64,000 bases of DNA from Bacteroidetes bacterium UBA6161 (GTDB taxonomy: Bacteria; Bacteroidota; Bacteroidia; NS11-12g; UBA955): positions 12,483 through 76,482 of the forward strand of contig DIUJ01000063.1 in the NCBI GenBank assembly GCA_002422315.1. Direction: 5' to 3'. Positions 53,467 to 62,895 of the stretch are shown here, piece by piece. A program made the position numbers and the translations under genes. The notes under the pieces are model-generated. The model saw only the letters and a program-made list of their open reading frames with translations, was not told where the DNA came from and did not search any database. The stretch's first letter is position 1, and each line of letters opens with the position of its first letter.

Positions 53467-54282
53467 CTACTGTTTGTCAGGGTATAGAATTTTTAGTCTG
53501 ATAAATTTTTTAAATACTCCATTAAGCCAAACTTCAGCAACAACGTAACCACTTGGCCATTCGCTTGAATTCGGGTAAATAAAGTCGATAAAATTCAGTT
53601 CGGGAAATTGAATAAAATCCAAAAGAAAGAATTGATTATTTAAAAACACAACTTCCCTATCTGTATCTTCAAAAAACCATTTTATTTCCACTTTAGAAGA
53701 ATCTTTGACCACGTTTTTATCCAAATAAACTCTAAAAAGCAATGCGGAATCTTTTGCTCTCACTTCATTTACAGGGTTTTTTTGAGGATTGGAAAAAGAA
53801 AAAACCAAAATTGCGGGAACGGATTCTGCTTTAACATCAAACCGATGTGTTTTCTGTTTTTTTCCTTGCAAATAAATAGTCGCTTGGTATTCTCCGGCAG
53901 GCCAATACACTCCTTTTTTCATTAAAGAAACCGTGAATTTAGAAACCTTATTTATGCCAAAAACCGAGGAATCTATCTGGTTTAGAAAATCTTCTCCATA
54001 GCTTTTAAATTTCCATACGACCTGAATATTAACAGAATCTTTATGCAGCATGCTAATTTCCATATAAAAACTTGAATCCGAAACAACGTATTCTTGTGTA
54101 GGAACTAAATTGTTGTTGTTCATTTTAAACAAGGTAGTAGACACTACTCTATTTACAGGCTTTGGGGAAGCCTTATTGCTGGTTTTTGAAGTGGATTTGT
54201 TCGTTTGCTGCCCTTTTCCAACAAATGGAATTAAGAACAATAGCAGAAATGCAGGATACAAAAGAGATTTAAAATATTTCAT
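53467..54282 (-). CDS. uncharacterised secreted protein
   Basis: 271 residues from the ATG at 54282, with signal peptide MKYFKSLLYPAFLLLFLIPF ending near VGKGQQ. A Thr/Ser/Lys-rich linker follows (STSKTSNKASPKPVNRV). The rest is beta-rich, with two similar halves: VQVVWKFKSYGEDFLNQID with YWPAGEYQATIYLQG, and VEIKWFFEDTDREVVF with EWPSGYVVAEVWLNG. It looks like two tandem immunoglobulin-like domains. I do not recognise the family. The frame could begin at 54396, but that start lies inside the rny gene and before its terminator, so it is rejected. Confidence 0.65.
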   Translation of the reverse strand: MKYFKSLLYPAFLLLFLIPFVGKGQQTNKSTSKTSNKASPKPVNRVVSTTLFKMNNNNLVPTQEYVVSDSSFYMEISMLHKDSVNIQVVWKFKSYGEDFLNQIDSSVFGINKVSKFTVSLMKKGVYWPAGEYQATIYLQGKKQKTHRFDVKAESVPAILVFSFSNPQKNPVNEVRAKDSALLFRVYLDKNVVKDSSKVEIKWFFEDTDREVVFLNNQFFLLDFIQFPELNFIDFIYPNSSEWPSGYVVAEVWLNGVFKKFIRLKILYPDKQ

Positions 54283-54313
54283 AAAAAGAAAAATCAAAGA
54301 TAACAAAAAGGGT

Positions 54314-54343
54314 AAAAAAAAACCGGAAGCTTTAGTTCCGGTT
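54314..54343 (-). terminator. intrinsic terminator of rny
   Basis: On the minus strand AACCGGAA and TTCCGGTT form a perfect 8-bp stem with a 7-base loop, followed by at least seven T. It is 22 bases beyond the rny stop. Confidence 0.85.
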
Positions 54344-54364
54344 ATTTTATATTCTACGAAAAGA

Positions 54365-55906
54365 TTATTTTGCAAAATTAACTGCTCTTCTTTCACGAAT
54401 TACAGTAACTTTAATCTGGCCTGGGTAAATCATTTCTTTCATGATTTTTTGGCTTATTTCAAACGAAAGTTCATCTGCTTGAGCGTCTGTTACTTTTTCG
54501 CTTTCTACCATTACACGGAGTTCTCTGCCTGCTTGAATAGCAAACGCTTTTTCTACACCATCAAAGCCTACAGCTAGACTTTCTAGGTCTTTTAAACGCT
54601 TGATATACGATTCAGAGTCTTCTCTTCTTGCACCAGGTCTAGAGCCAGAAATAGCGTCACAAGCTTGAATAATTGGAGAAATCATACTTGTCATTTCTAT
54701 TTCATCGTGGTGGGCACCAATTGCATTTACTACATCTGGGTGTTCCCCAAATTTTTCTGCAAGTTTCATACCCAATAGTGCGTGTGGCGTTTCTGCATCA
54801 TCCTCTGGAACTTTTCCAATATCGTGCAGTAAACCTGCCCTTTTCGCTAGTTTTACATTTAGCCCCAATTCGGCTGCCATAGTAGCACAAAGATTTGCAA
54901 CCTCGCGAGAGTGTTTCAGTAGGTTTTGACCATAAGAAGATCTATACCTCATTCTACCTACCATACGAATTAGTTCAGGATGAAGACCGTTAATACCTAG
55001 GTCAATCACGGTTCTTTGTCCAATTTCTACAATTTCTTGCTCAATATCTTTGCGGGTTTTTTCAACCACCTCTTCTATCCTCGCAGGGTGAATTCTTCCG
55101 TCTGTAACAAGTCTATGAAGAGACAAGCGAGCTACTTCTCTACGAATAGGGTCAAAGCCAGAAAGGATGATTGCCTCTGGGGTATCGTCCACAATAATTT
55201 CTATACCTGTAGCTGCTTCTAATGCTCTAATGTTTCTGCCTTCTCTACCAATAATTCTACCTTTAATCTCGTCATTTTCTATATTGAACACTGTAACTGT
55301 GTTTTCAATAGCTTGTTCTGCAGCGGTTCTTTGAATGGTTTGAAGGATAATTTTTTTAGCATCTTTGGTAGCAGTAAGCTTCGCTTCTTCCACTATTAGC
55401 CTGCTTTGGGCTATGGCGTCGGTGTGGGCATCTGCTTTTACCGCTTCTATCATTTGGGCTTTAGCTTCTTCTATGCTTAGTCCTGCGATAGTTTCCAATT
55501 GTTTCAATTGGGCTTTACGTACTTTTTCTACTTCCTGAATTTTCGTTTGAAGGATTTCCATCTGTTGTGCATGGGTTTCTTTCAATTTATCCAACTCATC
55601 CTCTCTTTTTTTCACATTGCCCATTTTCGAGTCTAGGCTTTGTTCCTTTTGTTTTACTCTGTTTTCAGACTGAGAAATTTCTTGGTTTCTTTTAAAAACC
55701 TCACGGTCGTGGTCAGATTTTAGTTGGAGGAATTTTTCTTTTGCCTCCAGCATTTTTTGTTGTTTTACAGATTCGGCTTTGTTTTTAGCTTCCTCAATCA
55801 ATCTGTCTGCTTCGGCTTTGGTAGTTTTTTTTACAACCGACTGGGCTATAAAAAAACCTCCCCCTAAGCCTACAATTACTGAGATAATTGCAATAATAAT
55901 TTCCAT
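54365..55906 (-). CDS. rny: ribonuclease Y
   Basis: A 513-residue membrane-anchored endoribonuclease that starts mRNA decay. N-terminal helix IIIAIISVIVGLGGGFFIAQ, a long coiled coil (about 25-190), a KH domain with IIGREGRNIRALEAATG (about 215-231) and the HD domain with LLHDIGKVPED and HHDEIEM. Length and order fit RNase Y. It follows zapA on the same strand after 66 bases, a gene order I recall as common in the phylum, and ends at a strong terminator. Confidence 0.95.
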   Translation of the reverse strand: MEIIIAIISVIVGLGGGFFIAQSVVKKTTKAEADRLIEEAKNKAESVKQQKMLEAKEKFLQLKSDHDREVFKRNQEISQSENRVKQKEQSLDSKMGNVKKREDELDKLKETHAQQMEILQTKIQEVEKVRKAQLKQLETIAGLSIEEAKAQMIEAVKADAHTDAIAQSRLIVEEAKLTATKDAKKIILQTIQRTAAEQAIENTVTVFNIENDEIKGRIIGREGRNIRALEAATGIEIIVDDTPEAIILSGFDPIRREVARLSLHRLVTDGRIHPARIEEVVEKTRKDIEQEIVEIGQRTVIDLGINGLHPELIRMVGRMRYRSSYGQNLLKHSREVANLCATMAAELGLNVKLAKRAGLLHDIGKVPEDDAETPHALLGMKLAEKFGEHPDVVNAIGAHHDEIEMTSMISPIIQACDAISGSRPGARREDSESYIKRLKDLESLAVGFDGVEKAFAIQAGRELRVMVESEKVTDAQADELSFEISQKIMKEMIYPGQIKVTVIRERRAVNFAK

Positions 55907-55972
55907 ACTTTTGTACTAAGTGATTAAATTTTAAATATTTAACCCTTTAAGAAAGACTATATGCAGAAAAAT

Positions 55973-56284
55973 TTAAATTGATTTGATCAGATTTTCGCTT
56001 TGATGAAGGAGCGTTTTTATCTGATTTTCCAATTGATTTTGCAATTGGTTATCGGGTTCTTTATTGTTGGTTTTAATCCACAAGCTAGCAAATTCTAGTG
56101 CGGCAATAGCCAACAAATCTTGGTTATCTTGAGCGGTAAAAAGGTGTTGCAATTCTTCTGTTTTTTGGGTCAGAATTTTTGCGGCTTTTCTAATCGCTTC
56201 CTCTTCGGTAGCATCTACCGTAAGGGGGTAGTTGCGTCCTGCTATATGAACCTTTATTTTAATCTTTTTTAATTCTTCAGCCAT
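55973..56284 (-). CDS. zapA: cell division protein ZapA
   Basis: 103 residues; starts KIKVHIAGRNYPLTVDATEEE (shortened here to its first part: VHIAGRNYPLTVDATEEE), the ZapA N-terminal domain, followed by a long helix (about 45-100) for dimer and tetramer formation. It bundles FtsZ filaments at the division site. It has a TACATTTG promoter element 53-60 bases upstream and precedes rny. Confidence 0.9.
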   Translation of the reverse strand: MAEELKKIKIKVHIAGRNYPLTVDATEEEAIRKAAKILTQKTEELQHLFTAQDNQDLLAIAALEFASLWIKTNNKEPDNQLQNQLENQIKTLLHQSENLIKSI

Positions 56285-56336
56285 ATCTCCTTTAATTTAA
56301 AGGATTGGGTTTGGGTGTAATTTTTTTCTTACGCTG

Positions 56337-56344
56337 CAAATGTA
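56337..56344 (-). promoter_or_regulatory. -7 promoter element for zapA-rny
   Basis: The minus strand reads TACATTTG, preceding the zapA ATG by 52 bases; a TTTG lies 25 bases further upstream (56370-56373), slightly long. The surrounding GCTGCAAATnTA pattern is repeated before rimP. Confidence 0.4.
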
Positions 56345-56400
56345 ATCAAAATATCGGAAAAGGGTACTTCAAAAAAAAACTAAAAACGATAAAGTAAGGG

Positions 56401-58467
56401 TTAATTGCCTATAGTAAGATTATAAATTACAAAACCAGGCCTATAGTCAAGCTCTCTTGCCGCAGGGTTATAAGAAAATTGAACTTGGTTTGCACCCTCT
56501 TTTAGCATTGCTTTATTTACTCTAACCTTTGCCATTTCCTTTCCATATCCCTTTCCTTGAGGCTTTGGAATAGCTACTTGGGAACTTCCATTTAGAACCA
56601 TAAAAGCTTCTGCATCTGAATCTACTCCTTCAATTTCGAGGTAAAAGACCATGTCGGTTTCTGGGCCAGAAAGGCTAAGCGAAAAATCTATAGGCGGAGA
56701 AGCTTGTCCACCAAGTGGTTTACCTAGTTCAACAAATAGAGGGCTTTTGCGTTGCGGTTTGTTATGGTCCCAACTAAAAACCTGAACACTTCCATCGGTA
56801 CTAGCCATATAGTGGTATTGAAGGTTTTCGGTAGCATACTGTCTTGCTTTGGGGTCTGTCATTACATTATAGAAATAATAGTCTGCCACTAGCCAGCCTC
56901 TAGGATAGGTTTCAACGGTTTTTATAAACTCCTCGGTGGTGTAGCCGCTAACAGGCTTGCCAGAAGGTTCGTTGGGTTGGTATTTTTTTTCTATTGCATT
57001 CAAAATATTTTGTCTAAACCAACCTAATTCAGAAGTGTCCAAATCCAAATAAAATCTGGCAGAATTAGGAACTGTAGACAAGACCACATCTCCTTGCTGT
57101 CTATTCTCTTTTACATACTTAAGAGGCTCTTGCCAATTTGTAAAAACCCACTCGCTAATACTTTTGTCAACAATTTGACCGTGTTCTTTTTGTTTTAAAA
57201 AAGCAGATATATTTTTGGGTTGTAACATTAAAAATAACACAAAAAACAGAAGTAAAAAAGAAGTGAGGCTTTCTGCAATTTTAGTTTTTACTAATACCTT
57301 TTGAGAAATAAAAGACAAAAGAGACCATGCCCCAAAGGCAACCAACATAAAGAAAAAAGGATAAATAAAATATAAATACCTAACTACAGCAGGTTCTCTG
57401 AATACAAAAGAGAAAAGTAAAAGAATAATTACGAAATTAGATACGAGATACAATGTTGATTTTTTGAAAGTATAAAAACCTGCTAGTATGCCAATTAATG
57501 CAAAAAGATACAAATAGCTTGAGTCTGTATTTATAGCATCCCAATAAACATTAAAGGATTCGAAAGGTTTTGTTTTCCATAATTCTGAAAGCCTCTCTGT
57601 ATTTGGAATAACAAAATTTACAATATTAGGAGGAAGAAGAATTCCAAGTATAGATTTTGCAAATCCCCCTCCGGCTTTGGTGAACAAAGAGAAAAATGCA
57701 AGTAAGGATGGAATAAAAATAGTATAGCGATTAAAAATGTCTTTCCCTTTACTTTCCTTTGCCAACAATACCCAACGAATTGAACCATAAAAAACCCATG
57801 CAAAAATTGCAAATACTGTTAGTTGGTGATTTAAAATAGCAAGTAGAAAAGAACCCAAAAGAAAAACAACGGTTTTAATGTTAATATTGAATTTGTCTAC
57901 AATAGAAAAACTATTGGAGTTTTCATTTTTTTCAAAAATGGATAATAGAGCTATGTGAAAAAACAAATAAAAAGGTAAGAATGTGGCATAGTTTCTTACC
58001 ACTTTGCCCCAATATATATTGTACAATGAAATAGAAAACAACAGGATGGTTACTATCGCTACTTTACTGTTAAATAGTTTTTTTGCTAGAAAATACAAAG
58101 GAAAAACTGTTGCTGTAGAAAAGAAAACCATAGCAAATCTAGCAGCCCACTCGGTTTTGCCAAAAATACCCATAAACAAAACCTCTACCCAAGTGGTAAA
58201 AACTCCATTTAGTCCATCTATATGCTGCATTCCTCTACCTTGAAGAAATTCTGATGCAGGAATTACATGCAAGTATTCATCAAACCAGAAGGAAAATCTT
58301 CCTGCTCCAATAATTCTTAATGTAAACGCGAGCACAGCAATTGCCGAAACAATCCACCATTCTTTTTTTTCAATACTATCCCAAAAGCTTCCCGTTTTTT
58401 TATTGGGTGCGGAAGAAAGAGAAGGTTCTGCTTTAAATTTGTTTTTATTTATATTCTTGCTTGTCAT
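56401..58467 (-). CDS. GT39-like membrane glycosyltransferase
   Basis: 688 residues. About a dozen membrane helices fill residues 35-420, and a soluble beta-rich domain follows (about 430-688). The GT-C catalytic acidic motif is in the first loop (SFWFDEYLHVIPASEFL, Asp-Glu). PLYFLAKKLF and NYATFLPFYLF agree with the Pfam PMT_2 (GT39) family. It should transfer a sugar from a lipid carrier to a protein or lipid outside the membrane; acceptor unknown. Located between infB and zapA on the same strand, but separated from infB by a strong terminator. Confidence 0.85.
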   Translation of the reverse strand: MTSKNINKNKFKAEPSLSSAPNKKTGSFWDSIEKKEWWIVSAIAVLAFTLRIIGAGRFSFWFDEYLHVIPASEFLQGRGMQHIDGLNGVFTTWVEVLFMGIFGKTEWAARFAMVFFSTATVFPLYFLAKKLFNSKVAIVTILLFSISLYNIYWGKVVRNYATFLPFYLFFHIALLSIFEKNENSNSFSIVDKFNINIKTVVFLLGSFLLAILNHQLTVFAIFAWVFYGSIRWVLLAKESKGKDIFNRYTIFIPSLLAFFSLFTKAGGGFAKSILGILLPPNIVNFVIPNTERLSELWKTKPFESFNVYWDAINTDSSYLYLFALIGILAGFYTFKKSTLYLVSNFVIILLLFSFVFREPAVVRYLYFIYPFFFMLVAFGAWSLLSFISQKVLVKTKIAESLTSFLLLFFVLFLMLQPKNISAFLKQKEHGQIVDKSISEWVFTNWQEPLKYVKENRQQGDVVLSTVPNSARFYLDLDTSELGWFRQNILNAIEKKYQPNEPSGKPVSGYTTEEFIKTVETYPRGWLVADYYFYNVMTDPKARQYATENLQYHYMASTDGSVQVFSWDHNKPQRKSPLFVELGKPLGGQASPPIDFSLSLSGPETDMVFYLEIEGVDSDAEAFMVLNGSSQVAIPKPQGKGYGKEMAKVRVNKAMLKEGANQVQFSYNPAARELDYRPGFVIYNLTIGN

Positions 58468-58527
58468 TGTCAGAAAATTTCAATTTTCAAATATGAGAAT
58501 TTTTTTAACGTCAATTCCTACTCTATC

Positions 58528-58560
58528 AAAAAAAAAGGGGGACAAATTAAATTGCCCCCC
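58528..58560 (-). terminator. intrinsic terminator of infB
   Basis: On the minus strand GGGGGGCAA pairs with TTGTCCCCC (one G-U pair), followed by nine or ten T. It closes the rimP-nusA-infB operon, about 20 bases beyond the infB stop. Confidence 0.88.
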
Positions 58561-58580
58561 CGTTTTATATGATTTACTTT

Positions 58581-61529
58581 TTATTTCAGTTTTCTTTTTA
58601 CTTCCTCTTCTGTAAAGGCTTCTATATTGTCGCCTTCTTGCAAGTCATTAAATTTCTCTAAATGCATACCGCAGTCATAGCCTTTGCTTACTTCTTTTAC
58701 ATCGTCTTTGAAACGTTTAAGAGAAGCGAGTCGGCCAGTATGTATAACTACCCCGTCGCGAATTACACGAATGTTGCTCTTGCGCTCAATTTTACCATCG
58801 GTAACCATACAACCTGCTATAGTACCAACTTTAGAAATCTTGAATACTTCTCTTACCTCTACGTTACCCACTATTTTCTCTACTACATCTGGAGAAAGCA
58901 TACCTTCCATTGCAGATTTTACTTCCTCTATGGCTTTGTATATAATAGAATAAGTTCTTATGTCTATTTGTTCGTTTTCTGCAAGTTTTTTCGCACTAGC
59001 TGCTGGTCTAACTTGGAAACCAACTATAATAGCATCAGAAGCAGAAGCCAACAAGACATCAGATTCGGTAATTTGACCAACCCCTTTGTGTATAACATTG
59101 ATTTGAATCTCTTCGGTAGAAAGTTTGAGCAAGGAATCAGATAGCGCTTCAACAGAACCATCCACGTCTCCTTTCACTATTAAGTTAAGCTCTTTGAAGT
59201 TTCCAACCGCAAGTCTTCTTCCTATTTCGTCTAGGGTTATATGTTTAGAAGAACGTATGCCTTGTTCTCTCTGTAGCTGAAACCTCCTGTTTGCCAACTC
59301 TTTTGCTTCGTGTTCTGTTTCAAACACTACAAATGGGTCGCCAGCAGTAGGAGCACCGCTAAAGCCTAGCATACCTACCGGAGTAGAAGGCCCTGCTACC
59401 TCTATTCTAGAGAAACGTTCGTTATACAATGCTTTTACTTTTCCGTACCAAGGCCCAGCCACAACGTGGTCGCCAACTTTAAGTGTTCCGTTTTGAACCA
59501 ATAAGCTAGCTACAATACCTCTTCCTTTGTCGATTTTGGCTTCTACAATTGTACCTTTGGCATTTCTGTTTGGATTTGCAGTAAGCTCTAATAGTTCTGC
59601 CTCTAATAAAATCTTTTCTAGAAGTTTGTCTACGTTCAATCCATGTTTGGCAGCAATTTCTTGACACTGGAATTTTCCGCCCCAGTCTTCTACCAATATA
59701 TTCATTTGCGAAAGAGCCTCTCTAATTTTATCTGGATTAGCTCCCGGCTTGTCAATTTTATTTATGGCAAAAATCATAGGTACGCCTGCTGCTTGGGCGT
59801 GGCTAATAGCTTCTCTAGTTTGAGGCATTACGCTATCATCGGCTGCTATTACTATTACCGCTATATCTGTAACCTTCGCTCCCCTTGCCCTCATTGCTGT
59901 AAAAGCTTCGTGACCCGGCGTATCCAAGAAAGTAATTTTTTGTCCTCCTTCTAAGGTTACTTCGTAAGCCCCAATGTGTTGGGTAATACCACCTGCTTCG
60001 CCAGCAATTACGTTCGTTGAACGAATTCTATCCAAGAGCGAAGTTTTACCATGGTCTACGTGACCCATTACGGTAACTATAGGCGCCCTGTGAACCAAGT
60101 CTTTGGGATCGTCGGGGATATCTACAAATGCAACTTGAGATTCGGCATCAATAAACTCTACATCATATCCAAATTCGTCTGCCACAATAGTTATCGTTTC
60201 CGCATCTAATCGTTGGTTAATAGAAACCATGAGTCCCATGCTAAAACACACTGTAATTATTTCATTTACAGACACATCCATAAGTCCCGCAAGTTCATTT
60301 GCAGATACAAATTCGGTAACTTTAAGTACTTTTAATTCTTGCTCTTGCTGTTCTCTTTCTCTATTTCTATTGCTCTCATGAACATCTCTCTTTTGTTTTT
60401 TAAGTTTAGATTTCGTATTTTTCCCTCTACCGGAGCTATCTATTCTAGAAAGTGTTGCTTTAAGTCTATCTTGAATCTCTTTTTCTGTTATTGCAGCCTT
60501 AGGTTTATCTGCTCCTGGGCGATTGTTGTTGTTGTTGTTTTGATTATATCCTCCACCAGTACCTGGTTTTTTATTTTTTATAACCTCGTCAATTTTAACT
60601 TTTTCTACAACTTTTCTTGTTCTTTTTTTCTTTTTATTGGCATTGTCTGCACTATATTCTTTAAGAATTTGATTTTTAGACTTATTCCCAGACGGCTCTG
60701 CTTTAAGTTCTATTTTACCTTTAATTTTAAGACCAGGAAGAACTTCATATTGGGGTTTGATGGTTGTATCCTCAGGTTCAGGAGCCACAATAGGAGGAGC
60801 CACAACTTCCGGAGTTACTTCGGGTGTTGTATTCTCTACTGTTGGTGTTTTATCCTCTGCTTTTGGTTCTACAATTGGAACTTCTTCTTGGTTTGTTTTA
60901 ACTTCTACAACAGGAATGATCTCTTCTACTTCAGCAGGAGTATTCACTATTTCAGGAGTTTCCTCTTTTTTAGGGGTTTCCTCTTTAATTGGTTCCGCTT
61001 TTTTCTTTTTATCAGGCCTAGTTTTGTTATTAATTTCATCTAGGTTAATTTTCCCTACTACTTTAGTACCAAAGCTTGGAGGGGCAACAGTAATTTCTTC
61101 TTTAACCGGAACGATTTCAGGTTCTTGAACAATTTCTTTGGGTTCTTCTTTTGTTACAGGAGGTTCTGTATTTTCCACAGGGGCAGGAGGCGGGGTGGGA
61201 ATATCTGAAAGAACTGTATTTTTTACCCATACATTGTCTTCCTCTTCTTCCTCTTTAGGCAAATCCTCTACTGTTTTTTTGACTTCTTTTTGTTCTACTA
61301 CCTTAGGGGCTTCCTTAGTAACTGTAAGTTTTAGCGATTTTGACTCATCTTTTGCTGCTTTATCGGACTTAAACTCCGCTTGAAGCAAGGCATACATTTC
61401 TTCCGAAATCTTAGTTGTTGGTTTCACCTCTACATCAAATCCTTTTTGGTTTAAACGTTCCAAAAGTGTTTGAAAGCTCACATTGAGTTCTGAGGCAACC
61501 TTGTTAATCCTGTATGTATTTTCTGCCAT
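58581..61529 (-). CDS. infB: translation initiation factor IF-2
   Basis: 982 residues. An IF2 N-terminal subdomain (YRINKVASELNVSFQTLLER) is followed by a long Pro/Glu/Lys/Thr-rich linker (about 70-380) with QNNNNNNRPG. The GTPase has G1 VMGHVDHGKTSLLD, G3 LDTPGHEAFTAM and G4 INKIDKP, followed by domains II-IV. It delivers initiator tRNA to the ribosome. It is last in the rimP-nusA-infB operon. A strong GGGGAGAG Shine-Dalgarno-like stretch and a four-codon open frame (61531-61545) lie directly upstream. Confidence 0.97.
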   Translation of the reverse strand: MAENTYRINKVASELNVSFQTLLERLNQKGFDVEVKPTTKISEEMYALLQAEFKSDKAAKDESKSLKLTVTKEAPKVVEQKEVKKTVEDLPKEEEEEDNVWVKNTVLSDIPTPPPAPVENTEPPVTKEEPKEIVQEPEIVPVKEEITVAPPSFGTKVVGKINLDEINNKTRPDKKKKAEPIKEETPKKEETPEIVNTPAEVEEIIPVVEVKTNQEEVPIVEPKAEDKTPTVENTTPEVTPEVVAPPIVAPEPEDTTIKPQYEVLPGLKIKGKIELKAEPSGNKSKNQILKEYSADNANKKKKRTRKVVEKVKIDEVIKNKKPGTGGGYNQNNNNNNRPGADKPKAAITEKEIQDRLKATLSRIDSSGRGKNTKSKLKKQKRDVHESNRNREREQQEQELKVLKVTEFVSANELAGLMDVSVNEIITVCFSMGLMVSINQRLDAETITIVADEFGYDVEFIDAESQVAFVDIPDDPKDLVHRAPIVTVMGHVDHGKTSLLDRIRSTNVIAGEAGGITQHIGAYEVTLEGGQKITFLDTPGHEAFTAMRARGAKVTDIAVIVIAADDSVMPQTREAISHAQAAGVPMIFAINKIDKPGANPDKIREALSQMNILVEDWGGKFQCQEIAAKHGLNVDKLLEKILLEAELLELTANPNRNAKGTIVEAKIDKGRGIVASLLVQNGTLKVGDHVVAGPWYGKVKALYNERFSRIEVAGPSTPVGMLGFSGAPTAGDPFVVFETEHEAKELANRRFQLQREQGIRSSKHITLDEIGRRLAVGNFKELNLIVKGDVDGSVEALSDSLLKLSTEEIQINVIHKGVGQITESDVLLASASDAIIVGFQVRPAASAKKLAENEQIDIRTYSIIYKAIEEVKSAMEGMLSPDVVEKIVGNVEVREVFKISKVGTIAGCMVTDGKIERKSNIRVIRDGVVIHTGRLASLKRFKDDVKEVSKGYDCGMHLEKFNDLQEGDNIEAFTEEEVKRKLK

Positions 61530-61574
61530 TTTATTTTTTATTCATGCTCTCCCCAAAGTTTGTTGTTTAATTAT

Positions 61575-61624
61575 ACTACTTGTTTCGGGCAAAGGGGAAA
61601 GTACCCCGAAACAAGTAGTTTTTT
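61575..61624 (+). other. 15-bp hairpin between nusA and infB, terminator-like on the plus strand
   Basis: ACTACTTGTTTCGGG-type arms (61575-61589 and 61605-61619) pair perfectly around a 15-base loop. Six T follow on the plus strand, so it has terminator form against the direction of the operon. In the operon mRNA it is a strong hairpin without a U run, ending about 45 bases before the infB ATG. Confidence 0.75.
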
Positions 61625-61644
61625 AAGTGCCTTTCATGAATATA

Positions 61645-62886
61645 TTATTCAAATTCGGCACTTAGTATTTTTTTGATTTCGACAATCGTTTCTTCTTCAA
61701 GATCGGTTCTCAAAACCAGTTCTGCAGTATCGGTATTTAGAACAGCTTTGGCTGTATCTAGTCCAGTTGCTCTTAGCTCGTCTATTATCCACTCGTCTAT
61801 TTCGTCAAGGAACTCCACTAATTCCACATCGGAGTCGTCCACATCTGCGGCTTCTCTATACACTTCTATTTCGTATCCTGTTAATCTTCCTGCCAATCTA
61901 ATGTTAAAACCGCCTTTACCAATTGCTAAACTCACTTGGTCGGAAGGCATAGTTACCACTGCTTTCTTTTTGGTTTCATCTAGTTTTATATTAGAAATTT
62001 TAGCTGGGCTCAGCGATCTTTGAATAAAAAGGGAAGTATTGGTTGTAAAGTTAATTACGTCAATATTTTCGTTGCATAATTCGCGTACAATTCCATGAAT
62101 TCTTGCACCTTTCATTCCTACACAAGCGCCCACAGGGTCTATTCTTTCGTCGTAGCTTTCTACTGCTACTTTAGCTCTTTCTCCGGGTTCTCTAACTACT
62201 TGTTTAATAGTTATAAGACCATCTAATATTTCTGGAACCTCTAGTTCGAAGAGTCTTTCCAGGAATGCTGGAGCAGTTCTCGACAAAATAATTCTAGGAC
62301 TAGCGTTAAGCATTTCTACATGAAGAACAACTGCACGTATGCTTTCCCCTTTTTTGAAAAAGTCGGCAGGAATCATTTCGCTTTTGGGCAAAATAAGTTC
62401 ATTTCCTTCGTCATCTAGAATCATGATTTCTTTTTTCCAAATTTGGTACACTTCTCCAGAAACTATTTCTCCAACTCTATCTTTATACTTTTTGTATAAT
62501 TCATCTTTTTCTAGTTCCAGAACACGGGTCATAAGGGTTTGCCTTGCGCTAAGTATTGCTCTTCTGCCAAAGTCTTCTATGTGCAGAAGCTCTGTGGCTT
62601 CTTCTCCAAATTCATAATCCGCTTCTATTTTTTTTGCTTCTGTAATCCCAATTTGAAGGTTTTCATCTTCTACTTCACAATCGTCTACAATAAGTCTGTT
62701 TCTGTAAATCTCAAAGTCCCCTTTTTCGGTATTTATGATAATGTCGAAATTTTCGTCTGTTCCAAACTTTTTCTTTAAAACATTACGAAAAACATCTTCT
62801 AAAACCCTCATTAGGGTAACTCTGTCTATGTTTTTGAACTCTTTAAATTCCGAAAAGGAATCTACTAATCCTGCTATTGTTGACAT
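61645..62886 (-). CDS. nusA: transcription termination/antitermination factor NusA
   Basis: 413 residues: N-terminal RNA-polymerase-binding domain (about 1-125), S1 domain (about 130-200, GEIVSGEVYQIWKKEIMILD), two KH domains (CVGMKGARIHGIVREL and LAIGKGGFNIRLAGRL) and a C-terminal acidic tail. The E. coli-type acidic repeats AR1/AR2 are absent, normal outside gamma-proteobacteria. It lies 9 bases after rimP and 115 before infB. NusA can act on hairpins in its own operon leader, which is relevant to the leader hairpin before rimP. Confidence 0.96.
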   Translation of the reverse strand: MSTIAGLVDSFSEFKEFKNIDRVTLMRVLEDVFRNVLKKKFGTDENFDIIINTEKGDFEIYRNRLIVDDCEVEDENLQIGITEAKKIEADYEFGEEATELLHIEDFGRRAILSARQTLMTRVLELEKDELYKKYKDRVGEIVSGEVYQIWKKEIMILDDEGNELILPKSEMIPADFFKKGESIRAVVLHVEMLNASPRIILSRTAPAFLERLFELEVPEILDGLITIKQVVREPGERAKVAVESYDERIDPVGACVGMKGARIHGIVRELCNENIDVINFTTNTSLFIQRSLSPAKISNIKLDETKKKAVVTMPSDQVSLAIGKGGFNIRLAGRLTGYEIEVYREAADVDDSDVELVEFLDEIDEWIIDELRATGLDTAKAVLNTDTAELVLRTDLEEETIVEIKKILSAEFE

Positions 62887-62895
62887 AATTCTTCT

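Noticed and set aside
54283..54396. Longer N-terminus of the secreted protein after rny
   Set aside because: It would place the start inside rny and upstream of its terminator; the ATG at 54282 begins a clean signal peptide.
61575..61624. Terminator separating nusA from infB
   Set aside because: The T run is on the strand opposite to the operon, so it cannot stop nusA transcription.
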